A DNA stretch of 64,000 nucleotides from CAYZJB01 sp964602985 (GTDB lineage Bacteria > CLD3 > SB21). Below, piece by piece: positions 32,377 through 41,263 of the stretch. The DNA is taken from NCBI GenBank assembly GCA_964602985.1, contig CAZRTJ010000001.1:1-64000 (forward strand), in the 5' to 3' direction. The notes beneath the pieces were generated by a model. That model had not been told where the DNA came from and ran no database searches. It saw only the letters and a list, made by a program, of their open reading frames with translations. Made by a program: the position numbers and the translations under genes. Position 1 is the stretch's first letter. Every line of letters starts with the position of its first letter.

Positions 32377-33108
32377 ATGACGGAATTGAAGAAAACGGCG
32401 AGGAAGATTCTCATCGTCGACGGTGACGAGACGGTTCGGCAGATCCTGAAGGAGAGTCTCCAAAAAGAAGACTACGTTGTGTTTGACTCGGGCTCGGGCA
32501 CGGAGGCCATGGAACTATGTAACAAGGAACGTCCCGATCTCGTGATCAGCGACGTCTTCACGCCTGAGATGAACGGATTTGAGTTGTGTCAGCGGATCCG
32601 GGACACCTCCAACATCCCCACCGTGCCATTTATTTTCTTCACGGCGATCGACGACATGCTGACGGAAATTCGGGGATTTCGTTGCGGGGCGAATGAATAT
32701 CTGGTCAAGCGACATACGAAGCGTCAGGATTTGTTGCTCCGCATCGAGGGCCTGCTGTCCAACGTCAATGCATTCGAAAAAGAGAAGGCCACGTTGCGGG
32801 ATGGATTTCTGGGCAAACTCGGCGATGTGAGCGTGATCGACATTCTGCAACTGCTGGTCAATACCGGCAAGACCGGACATCTGCTGATTTCGGACGGCAC
32901 GCTGGAAGGCGGCGTCTATTTCATGAAGGGAAATATCTTCAACGCTGAACTCGGTCAGATCAAGGGGGAAGACGCGATTTACGATATGATCTATTGGGAG
33001 GACGGCTATTTTCGTTTTTCTCAGGTGGACATTCCTCGTCAGGATGTGATCGCTACCCCTACGAACAAAATCGTCAACAAGTGCCGCCGTTTGCTCGGCA
33101 AAGAGTAA
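32377..33108 (+). CDS. Response regulator with PATAN domain, paralogue 2
   Basis: 243 residues, same order as its neighbour: receiver (10-130) with IVDGDETVR, phospho-acceptor LVISDVFTPEMNG, and PATAN domain (GFLGKLGDVSVIDILQLLVN, KTGHLLISDGTLEGGVYF, GEDAIYDMIYWEDGYFRF). The first acidic site reads DGD instead of DDD/DDN, leaving one of the two usual Mg ligands in place and another shifted, so phosphorylation should be checked. The spacing to both neighbours is 3-7 nt, so the three regulators are cotranscribed. Confidence 0.88.
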   Translation: MTELKKTARKILIVDGDETVRQILKESLQKEDYVVFDSGSGTEAMELCNKERPDLVISDVFTPEMNGFELCQRIRDTSNIPTVPFIFFTAIDDMLTEIRGFRCGANEYLVKRHTKRQDLLLRIEGLLSNVNAFEKEKATLRDGFLGKLGDVSVIDILQLLVNTGKTGHLLISDGTLEGGVYFMKGNIFNAELGQIKGEDAIYDMIYWEDGYFRFSQVDIPRQDVIATPTNKIVNKCRRLLGKE

Positions 33109-33111
33109 GTC

Positions 33112-34197
33112 ATGCCTGCAGAACGCATACTCATTGTCGATGATGAACCGGATGCGGTGGAGCCGCTGGCCAAGGCGCTCCAGCTTGGCGGATACGACGT
33201 CGACATCGTGGGAGACGGCGAAGACTGTCTCGAAAAAGTCAAGACCACGTCGTACAACCTGATCCTGCTGGATATCATGCTGCCGCGGCTCAACGGCTAC
33301 GAGACTCTCAAGCGGCTTCATCAGGATGATGCCACCGCCTACATTCCAGTGATTTTCGTGACCGGTCATTTTAATGTCGAAGAAATCGTGTCGGGCCTGG
33401 AAACAGGCGCCGTGGACGCCATCAGCAAACCCTTCCGCATCGCGGAAGTCATCACTCGCGCAAAAATTCGAATGGCCGAAGCCAAAATCAAACGGCGTTT
33501 CACTCCCGTGGCGCATTTTTTTGCCGAAGCACAGGAGAAGGAACAGAGCCGGCGAACCGGTTCGTTTGAGTTTTATGACAAATCCAGGGCCAAGATCGGC
33601 GATATCTTCATCGAGGACGGCAAGGTCGTCTACGCCACGAGCAAAGACGCCATCAAGGAAGATGCTTTTCTTCAGCTGGCCTCCCTGAGAGACGCGACGT
33701 ACATGTTTCAGGAGGAAACGCGACCGCCACGCAAGACCCTGTCGGCCAGCATCACCGGTCTGATCCTCGAAGCGTCGAAGATTTTGGACGAACTGGAATC
33801 GAAAGAGATTCGCAGTGAAACGGAAAAACGGATTCTCATCATGGACAACCAGCGGATTTCACGCATACTGGCCAGTCGGACTCTGAAGGCCAATGGGTAT
33901 TCGGCGATGGTGACCAGTTCAGATGAAATCGGACAGGAAACGGTGGACAAGTATTTCCCGGACCTTTTTCTGGTCGATCAAAACGACTTTGACACGGTTT
34001 CGAAAAAAATTCGACTCACGCGACCCAACGGGGCGCGTATCCCCATCGTGATTTACTCGGATGCGGATCATCTCGATGATCTCATGGCTTCCAAGACGGT
34101 CAGCGGTCAGCGGGTAGACGCCGTCCTGTCCAAGACCAAAATCGACCAGTCGTTGGCGCACACCGTCACCCAGGTCTTGCGTTCTCACTCCGGCTGA
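33112..34197 (+). CDS. Three-part regulator: receiver, PATAN-like domain, second receiver
   Basis: 361 residues. Receiver 1 (5-120) is complete: VDDEPDAVE, LILLDIMLPRLNG, ISKPF. Residues about 140-230 look like a reduced PATAN-type module (GSFEFYDKSRAKIGDIFIED, KVVYATSKDAIKEDAFLQLA). Residues 245-361 form a second receiver-like fold (RILIMDNQRISRILASRTL, LFLVDQNDFD, ADHLDDL, VDAVLSK). Its first acidic position is MDN and the acceptor region DLFLVDQND keeps an Asp, but loops are degenerate. Such double-receiver proteins can act as phosphate sinks or relays. Cotranscribed with the two simple REC-PATAN proteins. Confidence 0.82.
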   Translation: MPAERILIVDDEPDAVEPLAKALQLGGYDVDIVGDGEDCLEKVKTTSYNLILLDIMLPRLNGYETLKRLHQDDATAYIPVIFVTGHFNVEEIVSGLETGAVDAISKPFRIAEVITRAKIRMAEAKIKRRFTPVAHFFAEAQEKEQSRRTGSFEFYDKSRAKIGDIFIEDGKVVYATSKDAIKEDAFLQLASLRDATYMFQEETRPPRKTLSASITGLILEASKILDELESKEIRSETEKRILIMDNQRISRILASRTLKANGYSAMVTSSDEIGQETVDKYFPDLFLVDQNDFDTVSKKIRLTRPNGARIPIVIYSDADHLDDLMASKTVSGQRVDAVLSKTKIDQSLAHTVTQVLRSHSG

Positions 34198-34203
34198 TCG
34201 TTC

Positions 34204-35049
34204 ATGAGCGGATTTTCCTGGCAGGTACGCTTCTCCGGGCTATTGCCTCACACGGAGGTAGACAAGTTATGTTCCGCAGGTTCTACAGGCGGCATGGAAG
34301 AAGCCGGATCGTGGATTGCGTATTTTCCCGGGGAGTCGTATGCCCGCCTGGACGATCTCGAGCAGAAGATTCGCAGCTGCACATCCAGAGCGTTCCAAAT
34401 CTCCCGACTGGAGCATGCGGATTGGGCGGAGAATTGGAAACGTCATTTCAAACCGCTTCGCGTCTCGCGCCGTTTCGTCGTGCGTCCGTCATGGGAGACG
34501 TATCGCGCTCCGCGGGGAACGAAAGTCATCATCATCGATCCCAAAATGGCATTTGGCACGGGAACGCATGAAACGACGCGATTGGTCATGGAATTGATGG
34601 ATGAGAATCTCACGCCGGGCAAGCGAGTTCTCGACGTGGGGACGGGGTCCGGGATTCTTGCGATCATGGCGGCCAAGTTGGGGGCGCGGTCGGTCGTGGC
34701 TTTGGATATTGAACAGGAGTCGTTTGACAATGCGCGGGAGAATTTTCGACTGAACCGCGTCGCGGGAAAAATCCGGATGATATTGGGCAGTCTGGACGCA
34801 CTGTCCGACGCCGAACAGAAGCCGTACGACTGGATTCTCGCCAATCTGCAGCGAAGCGTGATTGAAACGATGTTGCCTGAACTGGTCACCCGGTTGCGTC
34901 GATTTGGAAAAATTGTCCTATCGGGAATTCTCGCAGAAGAAAATGAATGGGTGCAGCAAACCTTGCCCACGCACGGGTTATCGATTGCTCAATCCGGGAG
35001 AGATGGAGAATGGATGGCGTACCTGGTGACGCGAACAAGACCAACCTGA
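34204..35049 (+). CDS. prmA: Ribosomal protein L11 methyltransferase
   Basis: 281 residues. The N-terminal about 95 residues form the L11-recognition domain (WAENWKRHFKPLRVSRRFVV). The hallmark IDPKMAFGTGTHETTRLVME follows at about 117-136, then the SAM-binding VLDVGTGSGILAIMAAKLGA (motif I), ALDIEQESFDNARENFRLN (motif II) and ILANLQRSVIETMLPEL, where most PrmA proteins have NI in place of NL. It methylates lysines and the N-terminus of ribosomal protein L11 in the cytoplasm. It is placed in the signalling operon and overlaps the Ppx/GppA gene by 40 nt. Confidence 0.92.
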   Translation: MSGFSWQVRFSGLLPHTEVDKLCSAGSTGGMEEAGSWIAYFPGESYARLDDLEQKIRSCTSRAFQISRLEHADWAENWKRHFKPLRVSRRFVVRPSWETYRAPRGTKVIIIDPKMAFGTGTHETTRLVMELMDENLTPGKRVLDVGTGSGILAIMAAKLGARSVVALDIEQESFDNARENFRLNRVAGKIRMILGSLDALSDAEQKPYDWILANLQRSVIETMLPELVTRLRRFGKIVLSGILAEENEWVQQTLPTHGLSIAQSGRDGEWMAYLVTRTRPT

Positions 35050-35960
35050 AAATCGCGACGGTCGACGTCGGAACGAACACCGCTCTGCTTTTGATCGCCG
35101 AGGTGGATGCGACCGGGGCCATCCACCCATTGGAAGAGCAGCAACGTTTCATTCGTCTGGGCAAGGGCCTGGACCAGCGGCGCGTGATCGACTCGGACGG
35201 TTTGGAACGCTGTCTGAATGCCCTGTCGGAATATCGGACGATCATCGATCACCATGCCGTCAATCGGGTCGTGGCCTGCGGAACGAGCGCGATGCGGGAC
35301 GCCGAAAACCAACGCCTGGTGGTCAAGACCATCGAGAAGGCAACGGGAATCTATGTGGAGGTCTTGTCCGGGGAGGAAGAAGCCCGATGGACATTTGAAG
35401 GCGGACGGATGGTCTTCGGTACCCAACCGCCTGCATCGATGGTGGTCGTGGACATCGGCGGCGGAAGCACGGAGTTGATTTTTGGACGGGGCGAAACCAT
35501 CGATCGATCGATCAGTCTCGATGTGGGGAGCGTGCGAATGACGGAGCGATTTGCGAAGTCGGATCCCGTGACAACGGAAGAAGAACATGCCATGCGCGCG
35601 CACATTCGGAACGAATTCTCCCGTGTGGACGGATCGGGTGCGGCAGGGATCACGATGGTCGGCGTCGCCGGTACGATCACCACGCTTGCCGCGATTATGC
35701 AGGAACTCGACGAGTATGATCCCGCGCGCATCAACGGATTTGTGCTCCGTCGCGAACACCTGCGGTCCCTCCTGGAAATCCTTCAGGCGAACACGGTGGA
35801 ACAGCGCAAACAGCTAAAAGGTCTGCAAGCGCCTCGTGCAGACGTCATCTTTGCCGGGGGGATCATTCTCGATGAAGCGATGAACCGGTTGCAAGAAGAT
35901 CGGCTGACCGTCAGCAATTACGGTTTGCGGTACGGATTGATTCGCAAGGCCATCCGGTAG
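35010..35960 (+). CDS. Ppx/GppA-family phosphatase (exopolyphosphatase/pppGpp phosphatase type)
   Basis: 316 residues from the ATG at 35010, which has a GGGAGAGATGGAG leader; the frame extends further upstream but only as a shadow of prmA. ASKHA motifs: TVDVGTNTALLLIAE (phosphate-1, 17-31), ACGTSAMRDAEN, VVDIGGGSTELIFG (phosphate-2) and VSNYGLRYGLIRKA at the end. The protein lacks the C-terminal HD-like region of long Ppx enzymes, which is the common short form. Short members hydrolyse polyphosphate, pppGpp or both. The position after three PATAN regulators and prmA suggests a growth/stringent-response context, but that is inference. Confidence 0.88.
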   Translation: MDGVPGDANKTNLKIATVDVGTNTALLLIAEVDATGAIHPLEEQQRFIRLGKGLDQRRVIDSDGLERCLNALSEYRTIIDHHAVNRVVACGTSAMRDAENQRLVVKTIEKATGIYVEVLSGEEEARWTFEGGRMVFGTQPPASMVVVDIGGGSTELIFGRGETIDRSISLDVGSVRMTERFAKSDPVTTEEEHAMRAHIRNEFSRVDGSGAAGITMVGVAGTITTLAAIMQELDEYDPARINGFVLRREHLRSLLEILQANTVEQRKQLKGLQAPRADVIFAGGIILDEAMNRLQEDRLTVSNYGLRYGLIRKAIR

Positions 35961-35968
35961 TCCTCGTC

Positions 35969-37768
35969 TCATCGCTGTCCGATCCAACGCTTTCTAAAGT
36001 CTTTCTGCTCGCGAGAGGGTTTCTCCATTTCCGTGATGACGTGTGTGAGGATGATTTCACTCTGCCCTGCCTTTGCGGTGAGTACTCGCTCCGCATCTCC
36101 ACGACGAACCTTCATCCAAAACGCTTCTCCAATCCGCAGATCCTTGGCGAATGCGGCAAATCGTTCGATGGTGTACTCTGTTTCTCCGATCCCAAAGGTG
36201 AGCAGGACGTCCCCCGCCTCCAAACCCAGTTCGCGCGTGACGGAGTCCGATGTATCGGTCTTGCTGACGGCGATTTTCCCTTGCGCATCGACGGCATACG
36301 ACGCGCGAGGTCCCCGGGCGCGAAATTGTCCGGTAGCAATCCGGGGCGAGTAGCGGTAGCCGGCCTTGCCGAGATATTCCTCCATCGGCAAGGGGTCCGA
36401 TTCCTTCACATACCGGTCGAAGAAATCCTGAATTTCCGGATAGGTCATCGCGACGAACTCACCGAAGAAAGTAGAATCGGTAAAGGATCGTCTGGGGCCG
36501 TATCGTTTCGAAAGGTCCTTGATCACGTCGCGCAGTCCCCGTTTTCCCCTGGACAATTCCAGTAAACGCATGTCCAGCAGCATGGCGGTCAGCGCGCCCC
36601 GGTTATAGATATTCTGGTACTCCGAAGCCCACTCGCCGTACGATCCCAGACTGATCTGGAGCAAACTGACATCGGGTCGGAAGAAGTCATTTGTTTTGAG
36701 TTTTTGGGTAATGGTCTCGAGGTACTCGCGTTCCGACGTCAGACCCGCCAGTCGTTGCATTTTGTGCGCCGCCCATTCCGTGGTGCCCTCATACAGCCAC
36801 AAATGACGAGATGGCGTCGGGGTTTCAAAATTGTACGTTTCGATGATTTCGCTGTGAATGTTCAGCGGCGTGACGACATGGAAGAATTCATGGGCGGCAA
36901 AACTGATCAGAAGACTTCTGGACTGAGAAATCGGCCGCTCGGGCATGTAGAAATACGACGAATACTTGTGTTCCAACGCGCCAAAAGATCGCCCGACTTC
37001 CTTACGGAAGTGGAAGAGAAAGACAAAGCGATCGACGGGGAGGCCGTCCAGAAAGCGATCTGCCGCTTTGAGCATGTCCCGCAAATGTGTGAGAAGACTA
37101 TCGGATGTGACGATGTTGTTCTCGGAATAACAATAGATATCGACCTTGGTCTTCCGCAGTTTCAGATTGGCGTAGGTGAGTCGTCCGAGCAGCGCCGGTG
37201 AATCCACAGCGTGATCGAAGGACTCGGCCACGTAGGAGTCTCCGTGCCTGGGCAGCGCCGTTCCGATGGACCAGCCCGTTGGGAGACGAAAGTCAATGGT
37301 CATCGGATTGCCCTGGAATCCATGGAAGTATCCGTACACCATCTGTCCATTGACGACGGCATTATTCGATTCGATGTTCGTTCCGCTCATCGGTCCGACG
37401 ATGTCTTCCGGGATGGAGGTATCGTAGGTATCCTCGACCCGATAGCGAATATTCGACAATCGCGTTGCGTTTCGAATCAGGTATTGATTGACTCCGGTTC
37501 GAACAACGTCCAAAGCGTTGCCGTCCGATGCGGTGGCTTCGAACCCGCCAACGAAACGCCCCGCGTTTTCGACTTCGTAGGTGCCCGGAGCCGTGGCGGC
37601 AAATTGGAAGAACACACTGTCCGTCGCAATTCCGCCCACGTCCAGAGTGACAAAGAAGCTGTCCGTTTCTAATCGCGTCAGGTCGACTGTGTAGCGGAGC
37701 GTCAATGGACCATCCGCCAAGACCGTCCCAGTTCCGACCCACCACAGAACAAGTAGAGTTTTCATCAT
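35969..37768 (-). CDS. M61-family glycyl aminopeptidase-like protein with PDZ domain (copy 1)
   Basis: 599 residues with a signal peptide (MMKTLLVLWWVGTGTVLA). An N-terminal M61 beta-sandwich spans about 20-190. The gluzincin catalytic core has HEFFHVVTPLNIHSEIIE (HExxH-type, near residue 290), with the distal metal Glu in LWLYEGTTEWAA. A PDZ-like domain follows at about 500-580 (LGLEAGDVLLTFGIGETEY). M61 enzymes remove N-terminal Gly/Ala or act on short peptides; these appear periplasmic. It ends convergently with the Ppx/GppA gene, 8 nt apart, with no visible terminator. A full-length paralogue lies 16 nt upstream. Confidence 0.9.
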   Translation of the reverse strand: MMKTLLVLWWVGTGTVLADGPLTLRYTVDLTRLETDSFFVTLDVGGIATDSVFFQFAATAPGTYEVENAGRFVGGFEATASDGNALDVVRTGVNQYLIRNATRLSNIRYRVEDTYDTSIPEDIVGPMSGTNIESNNAVVNGQMVYGYFHGFQGNPMTIDFRLPTGWSIGTALPRHGDSYVAESFDHAVDSPALLGRLTYANLKLRKTKVDIYCYSENNIVTSDSLLTHLRDMLKAADRFLDGLPVDRFVFLFHFRKEVGRSFGALEHKYSSYFYMPERPISQSRSLLISFAAHEFFHVVTPLNIHSEIIETYNFETPTPSRHLWLYEGTTEWAAHKMQRLAGLTSEREYLETITQKLKTNDFFRPDVSLLQISLGSYGEWASEYQNIYNRGALTAMLLDMRLLELSRGKRGLRDVIKDLSKRYGPRRSFTDSTFFGEFVAMTYPEIQDFFDRYVKESDPLPMEEYLGKAGYRYSPRIATGQFRARGPRASYAVDAQGKIAVSKTDTSDSVTRELGLEAGDVLLTFGIGETEYTIERFAAFAKDLRIGEAFWMKVRRGDAERVLTAKAGQSEIILTHVITEMEKPSREQKDFRKRWIGQR

Positions 37769-37784
37769 CCGTCAATTCCTTTCA

Positions 37785-39575
37785 TCAGCGATTGGTTAGC
37801 CAGGCGGTTCTAAACTCGTTTTGCTCGCGCGTCGCCTCCTTGCCATGGAGGATCTTATGCCGGACCACGATTTCGGTCAGACGCGTCCTGGCTGTCAGTT
37901 TCAGTTCCTGATCGCCTCTCAGCACTGTCCAGGAAAATTCATCTCCGACTTGCAGTTGCGCGAGGAGTCCCTGGACGCCCTGAAAGATCCCCACGTCCTT
38001 GTCTTTTGCCGCAAATCGGATCAGTTTGTCGCCTGTCTGAATGCCAAGTTCCTGTGTGACGGAGTCGGATTCGACGACGGACGTGACCACCACGTTCTGC
38101 CCGTCGAATCCGGGAATGAACTTACCGGCATTGGGTCGGAATTGTCCGGTCGCAAAATTTGGAAAATACTCGTATCCGGCTTTGGCCAGGTATTCCTTCA
38201 CGGGCAGCGGTTCGGCTTTCTTCACATGCCGTTCGAAGAAATCGGCTATCTCGGGATAGGTTTCCTTCACAAAGACTTCGAAGAAACCATTTTCCGGAAA
38301 TGCCTTCTTCGGTCCGTACTTCCTGGAGAGTTTCTTCATCACGTCGCGCAGGCCTTTCTTACCCTTGGACAATTCTAGAATACGCATGTCGAGCATCATG
38401 GCCGTCAGCGCGCCGCGCATATAGATGTTGCCATACTGACCCACGTGCTGATCATAGGATCCGAGGGACAGGTCGACAAGGCTCACGTTAGGGTCGTATG
38501 CGTCGGCGTTATTCATCTTGATCGTAATGGCACGAAGCAGCATCGTGTCACTGATCAGGCCGCCCCGGACCTGCATCATGTCGCTGGCCCATTCCGTTGT
38601 CCCCTCATACAGCCACAGGTGCTGGGAGGCCACGGGCTTCACGAAGTTGAATTTTTCGATAATCTCACTGTGGATGTTGAGCGGTGTGACGATGTGGAAG
38701 AATTCGTGTGCGATCGTGCTGAGCAATTCTGACTTGGGGATGCTTTCAGACACTACGTAGCCGGAGGAGTAGCTGTGTTCCCATGCGCCGGTAATTCCCG
38801 TTTCTTCCGCATTGGCCCGCAGATGGAACAAGAACGTGTACTGCTTGACTGGGAGACCGCCGAGGAATCGATCGGCGGCGGTAAGAAGTTTTTTCAGGTC
38901 TTCTTCAAACATGCCCGGCTTCAGCGAACCCGTCTCGGAGTAAGAATAGATGTCGATCTGGGTACCACTGACTTTGAAACCAGAGTGGTCGAGTTTTCCG
39001 GAAAGAAGCGGCGAGTCGACCAGGTGGTCGAATGTCTCGGCCACGTAGTCTCCGTCTTTCATCGGCAGGGCCGTGCCGGTCACCCAGTCCTGTGGCGTAT
39101 CCAGACGCAGACGGATCGGATCCGATTGGTGGCCGTGGAAATAGCCGATCACCATGTGCGGATTAATCTGGGCATTCGACTGTTCAAGGTTGGATCCGCA
39201 CATGAGGTAGATCGGATGGGGCGCAAGATTTTCGTCAAACGAATCGCTGATTCGGTACTGGACCTTGGCAAGGGATTGGGCGTCTCGTATGACAAACTGA
39301 TTGGTCGAGAGTCGGTAGCTGGGAAGGACATGGCCGCTTCGATCCGTGGCCGAGAAGCTGCCGACGAGCCGTCCCACGTCCATGACCTGATACGTTCCGG
39401 GAGCCGTCGCCGCAAATTGATAAATCGTACTGTCGCCGGTTACTCCTTCGACGGTGAGCGTCACGTGGAAAGAATCGGTTTGAATCGATTCTCGCAGATC
39501 GATTTGGTACTGGAATTTCCCCGAGCCTGCGAATGCAGACAAGGAAGAGAATAACAATAAAAAAAACAGTTTCAT
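37785..39575 (-). CDS. M61-family glycyl aminopeptidase-like protein with PDZ domain (copy 2)
   Basis: 596 residues, a paralogue of the next gene with the same length and layout: signal peptide (MKLFFLLLFSSLSAFA), M61 sandwich, IAHEFFHIVTPLNIHSEIIE catalytic helix near 290, LWLYEGTTEWASDMM, and a C-terminal PDZ module (ELGIQTGDKLIRFAAKDKDV). Both copies retain the metal ligands, so this is not a pseudogene pair. Residues between the motifs differ widely, pointing to an old tandem duplication. Transcribed from the gap shared with the divergent NSS transporter. Confidence 0.9.
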   Translation of the reverse strand: MKLFFLLLFSSLSAFAGSGKFQYQIDLRESIQTDSFHVTLTVEGVTGDSTIYQFAATAPGTYQVMDVGRLVGSFSATDRSGHVLPSYRLSTNQFVIRDAQSLAKVQYRISDSFDENLAPHPIYLMCGSNLEQSNAQINPHMVIGYFHGHQSDPIRLRLDTPQDWVTGTALPMKDGDYVAETFDHLVDSPLLSGKLDHSGFKVSGTQIDIYSYSETGSLKPGMFEEDLKKLLTAADRFLGGLPVKQYTFLFHLRANAEETGITGAWEHSYSSGYVVSESIPKSELLSTIAHEFFHIVTPLNIHSEIIEKFNFVKPVASQHLWLYEGTTEWASDMMQVRGGLISDTMLLRAITIKMNNADAYDPNVSLVDLSLGSYDQHVGQYGNIYMRGALTAMMLDMRILELSKGKKGLRDVMKKLSRKYGPKKAFPENGFFEVFVKETYPEIADFFERHVKKAEPLPVKEYLAKAGYEYFPNFATGQFRPNAGKFIPGFDGQNVVVTSVVESDSVTQELGIQTGDKLIRFAAKDKDVGIFQGVQGLLAQLQVGDEFSWTVLRGDQELKLTARTRLTEIVVRHKILHGKEATREQNEFRTAWLTNR

Positions 39576-39751
39576 GGATTTTTCCCTTTACAGTGGTTCG
39601 TTGGTCAAATGAATACAGTTTTCTCTCTCGATCAAGCTCTTTCTTGCGGGCGCGAGTCCGTCTGGCCCATTGCGTCTGAGTCGGATGGCACTACGGATCG
39701 GATCCGCACAAGTTTCAATTTCAGGAATACAAAATTCACGTGGTTGCTCGA

Positions 39752-39780
39752 TTGACTTTAGGGGAGTCGATATGTATACT
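39752..39780 (+). promoter_or_regulatory. Strong sigma-70-type promoter of the NSS transporter
   Basis: TTGACT (39752-39757), 17-nt spacer, TATACT (39775-39780): five of six bases match consensus in each box. It is 79 nt before the ATG at 39860. The 284-bp gap between the divergent genes shows no other gene. Confidence 0.7.
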
Positions 39781-39859
39781 ACAGCGCATTTTTTCGAATC
39801 CCTCTTTTTCAGGACGAGCTTGATACACACGTCTTCATCAACATGACGGGAGAGAAGTT

Positions 39860-41233
39860 ATGAGCGGACGAGGTTCCTTTACGAACCGACTGGGATTTAT
39901 TGCCGCTGCTGCGGGATCCGCCGTGGGTTTGGGAAACATCTGGAAATTTCCGTACGAAGTGGGGAACAATGGGGGCGCCGCGTTTGTCGTCGTCTACTTG
40001 ATCTGCGCGTTCATCTTGTGTTTTCCGATCTTTGTCGCGGAGGTCGCCATCGGACGGCGCACCACGCTCAATCCATACGGCGCCTTCACATCCTTGTCCA
40101 ATCCGCGTTGGGGATTGGTGGGCATCGTCGGGGTTCTGTGTGGATTCATGATTTTGTCATTTTACAATGTCGTGGCCGGTTGGGCGTTTGGTTATTTCCT
40201 GCACATGCTATCGGGCGATTTTGAAATCGCCAAAGACTTTGTGGGCTACACGACCGACTTTACAGACAATTTGTTTTTTTCGGCATCCTTCATGATCGCG
40301 ACGGCCCTGATCGTTTCCGGCGGCGTGCAAAAAGGAATTGAAAAGTGGTCGAAGATTCTGATGCCCGCCCTGGTCGCGATCCTCATCTTCCTGATCATTT
40401 ACGCTTTGACGTTGAACAATGCGTGGAAAGGCGTCGAGTATTACCTGGTGCCGAACTTTGACCGGGTGACGGCAAAGACGGTGTACACTGCGCTTTCGCA
40501 AGCGTTCTTTTCGCTCTCCCTCGGGATGGGGGCGTTGATCACCTACGGCTCGTACGTCGGTAAGAACGAAAACATCATCACGGCGTCTGCGATTGTGACG
40601 CTATCGGACACAACCATTGCATTTCTGGCCGGACTCATGATATTCCCGTTGGTGTTTTTTCAAGGACTGGAACCGTCGGCCGGTCCGGGGCTTGTATTTG
40701 TCGTGTTGCCCGGCGTCTTTGAAACGATGGGACCCATCATGGGGCGGATTGTCGGCGGGAGCTTCTTCTTGTTGCTGTGTTTTGCGGCGCTGACCTCTAC
40801 GGTCTCGTTGCTGGAGGTTCCCGTGGCGTACGTGGTGGACCAGAAGAAATGGCATCGGAAGACGGCTGTGTGGATTTTGGCGGCGGCAATCTTTGTGATT
40901 GGTTTGCCAAGTATGTTGTCCACCGGGGCCGTCGACTTCTTCACGAATTTCATTTCGTACGGTGGCGCCCCTCATGATTTCTTGTCCGTCGTTTCCGACG
41001 TCTTTTCGGATACCCTCCTCCCCTTTGGCGGAGTGATGATCTCCCTGTTTGCAGCCTACGTGTGGAAGACGCAGAACCTGTCGGAGGAAATCGCTGCGGG
41101 GCATCCTTCGTACCGCGGTTCGTTTGTAGAAAAATTTATCAACGCCATGATATCCTTTGTGTGTCCCGTCATTATCGGGACTGTTTTTGTGATTACGATT
41201 TTGCAGAAGTTTATCGGTATCACGGTTTTCTAA
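39860..41233 (+). CDS. Sodium-dependent transporter of the NSS (SNF) family
   Basis: 457 residues, about 11-12 hydrophobic helices as in prokaryotic NSS proteins. The Na/substrate site helix 1 is explicit: GFIAAAAGSAVGLGNIWKFP (10-29), followed by GGAAFVVVYLICAF. Helix 6 region SQAFFSLSLGMGALITYGSYVG and helix 8 SLLEVPVAY fit. LeuT-type members import amino acids with sodium. The next gene is another sodium-amino-acid symporter (AGCS), so the pair likely serves amino-acid uptake; which amino acids cannot be told. The promoter is at 39752. Confidence 0.92.
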   Translation: MSGRGSFTNRLGFIAAAAGSAVGLGNIWKFPYEVGNNGGAAFVVVYLICAFILCFPIFVAEVAIGRRTTLNPYGAFTSLSNPRWGLVGIVGVLCGFMILSFYNVVAGWAFGYFLHMLSGDFEIAKDFVGYTTDFTDNLFFSASFMIATALIVSGGVQKGIEKWSKILMPALVAILIFLIIYALTLNNAWKGVEYYLVPNFDRVTAKTVYTALSQAFFSLSLGMGALITYGSYVGKNENIITASAIVTLSDTTIAFLAGLMIFPLVFFQGLEPSAGPGLVFVVLPGVFETMGPIMGRIVGGSFFLLLCFAALTSTVSLLEVPVAYVVDQKKWHRKTAVWILAAAIFVIGLPSMLSTGAVDFFTNFISYGGAPHDFLSVVSDVFSDTLLPFGGVMISLFAAYVWKTQNLSEEIAAGHPSYRGSFVEKFINAMISFVCPVIIGTVFVITILQKFIGITVF

Positions 41234-41263
41234 GCCGGATTTCCACCCCATCAAGGAGCTGAC

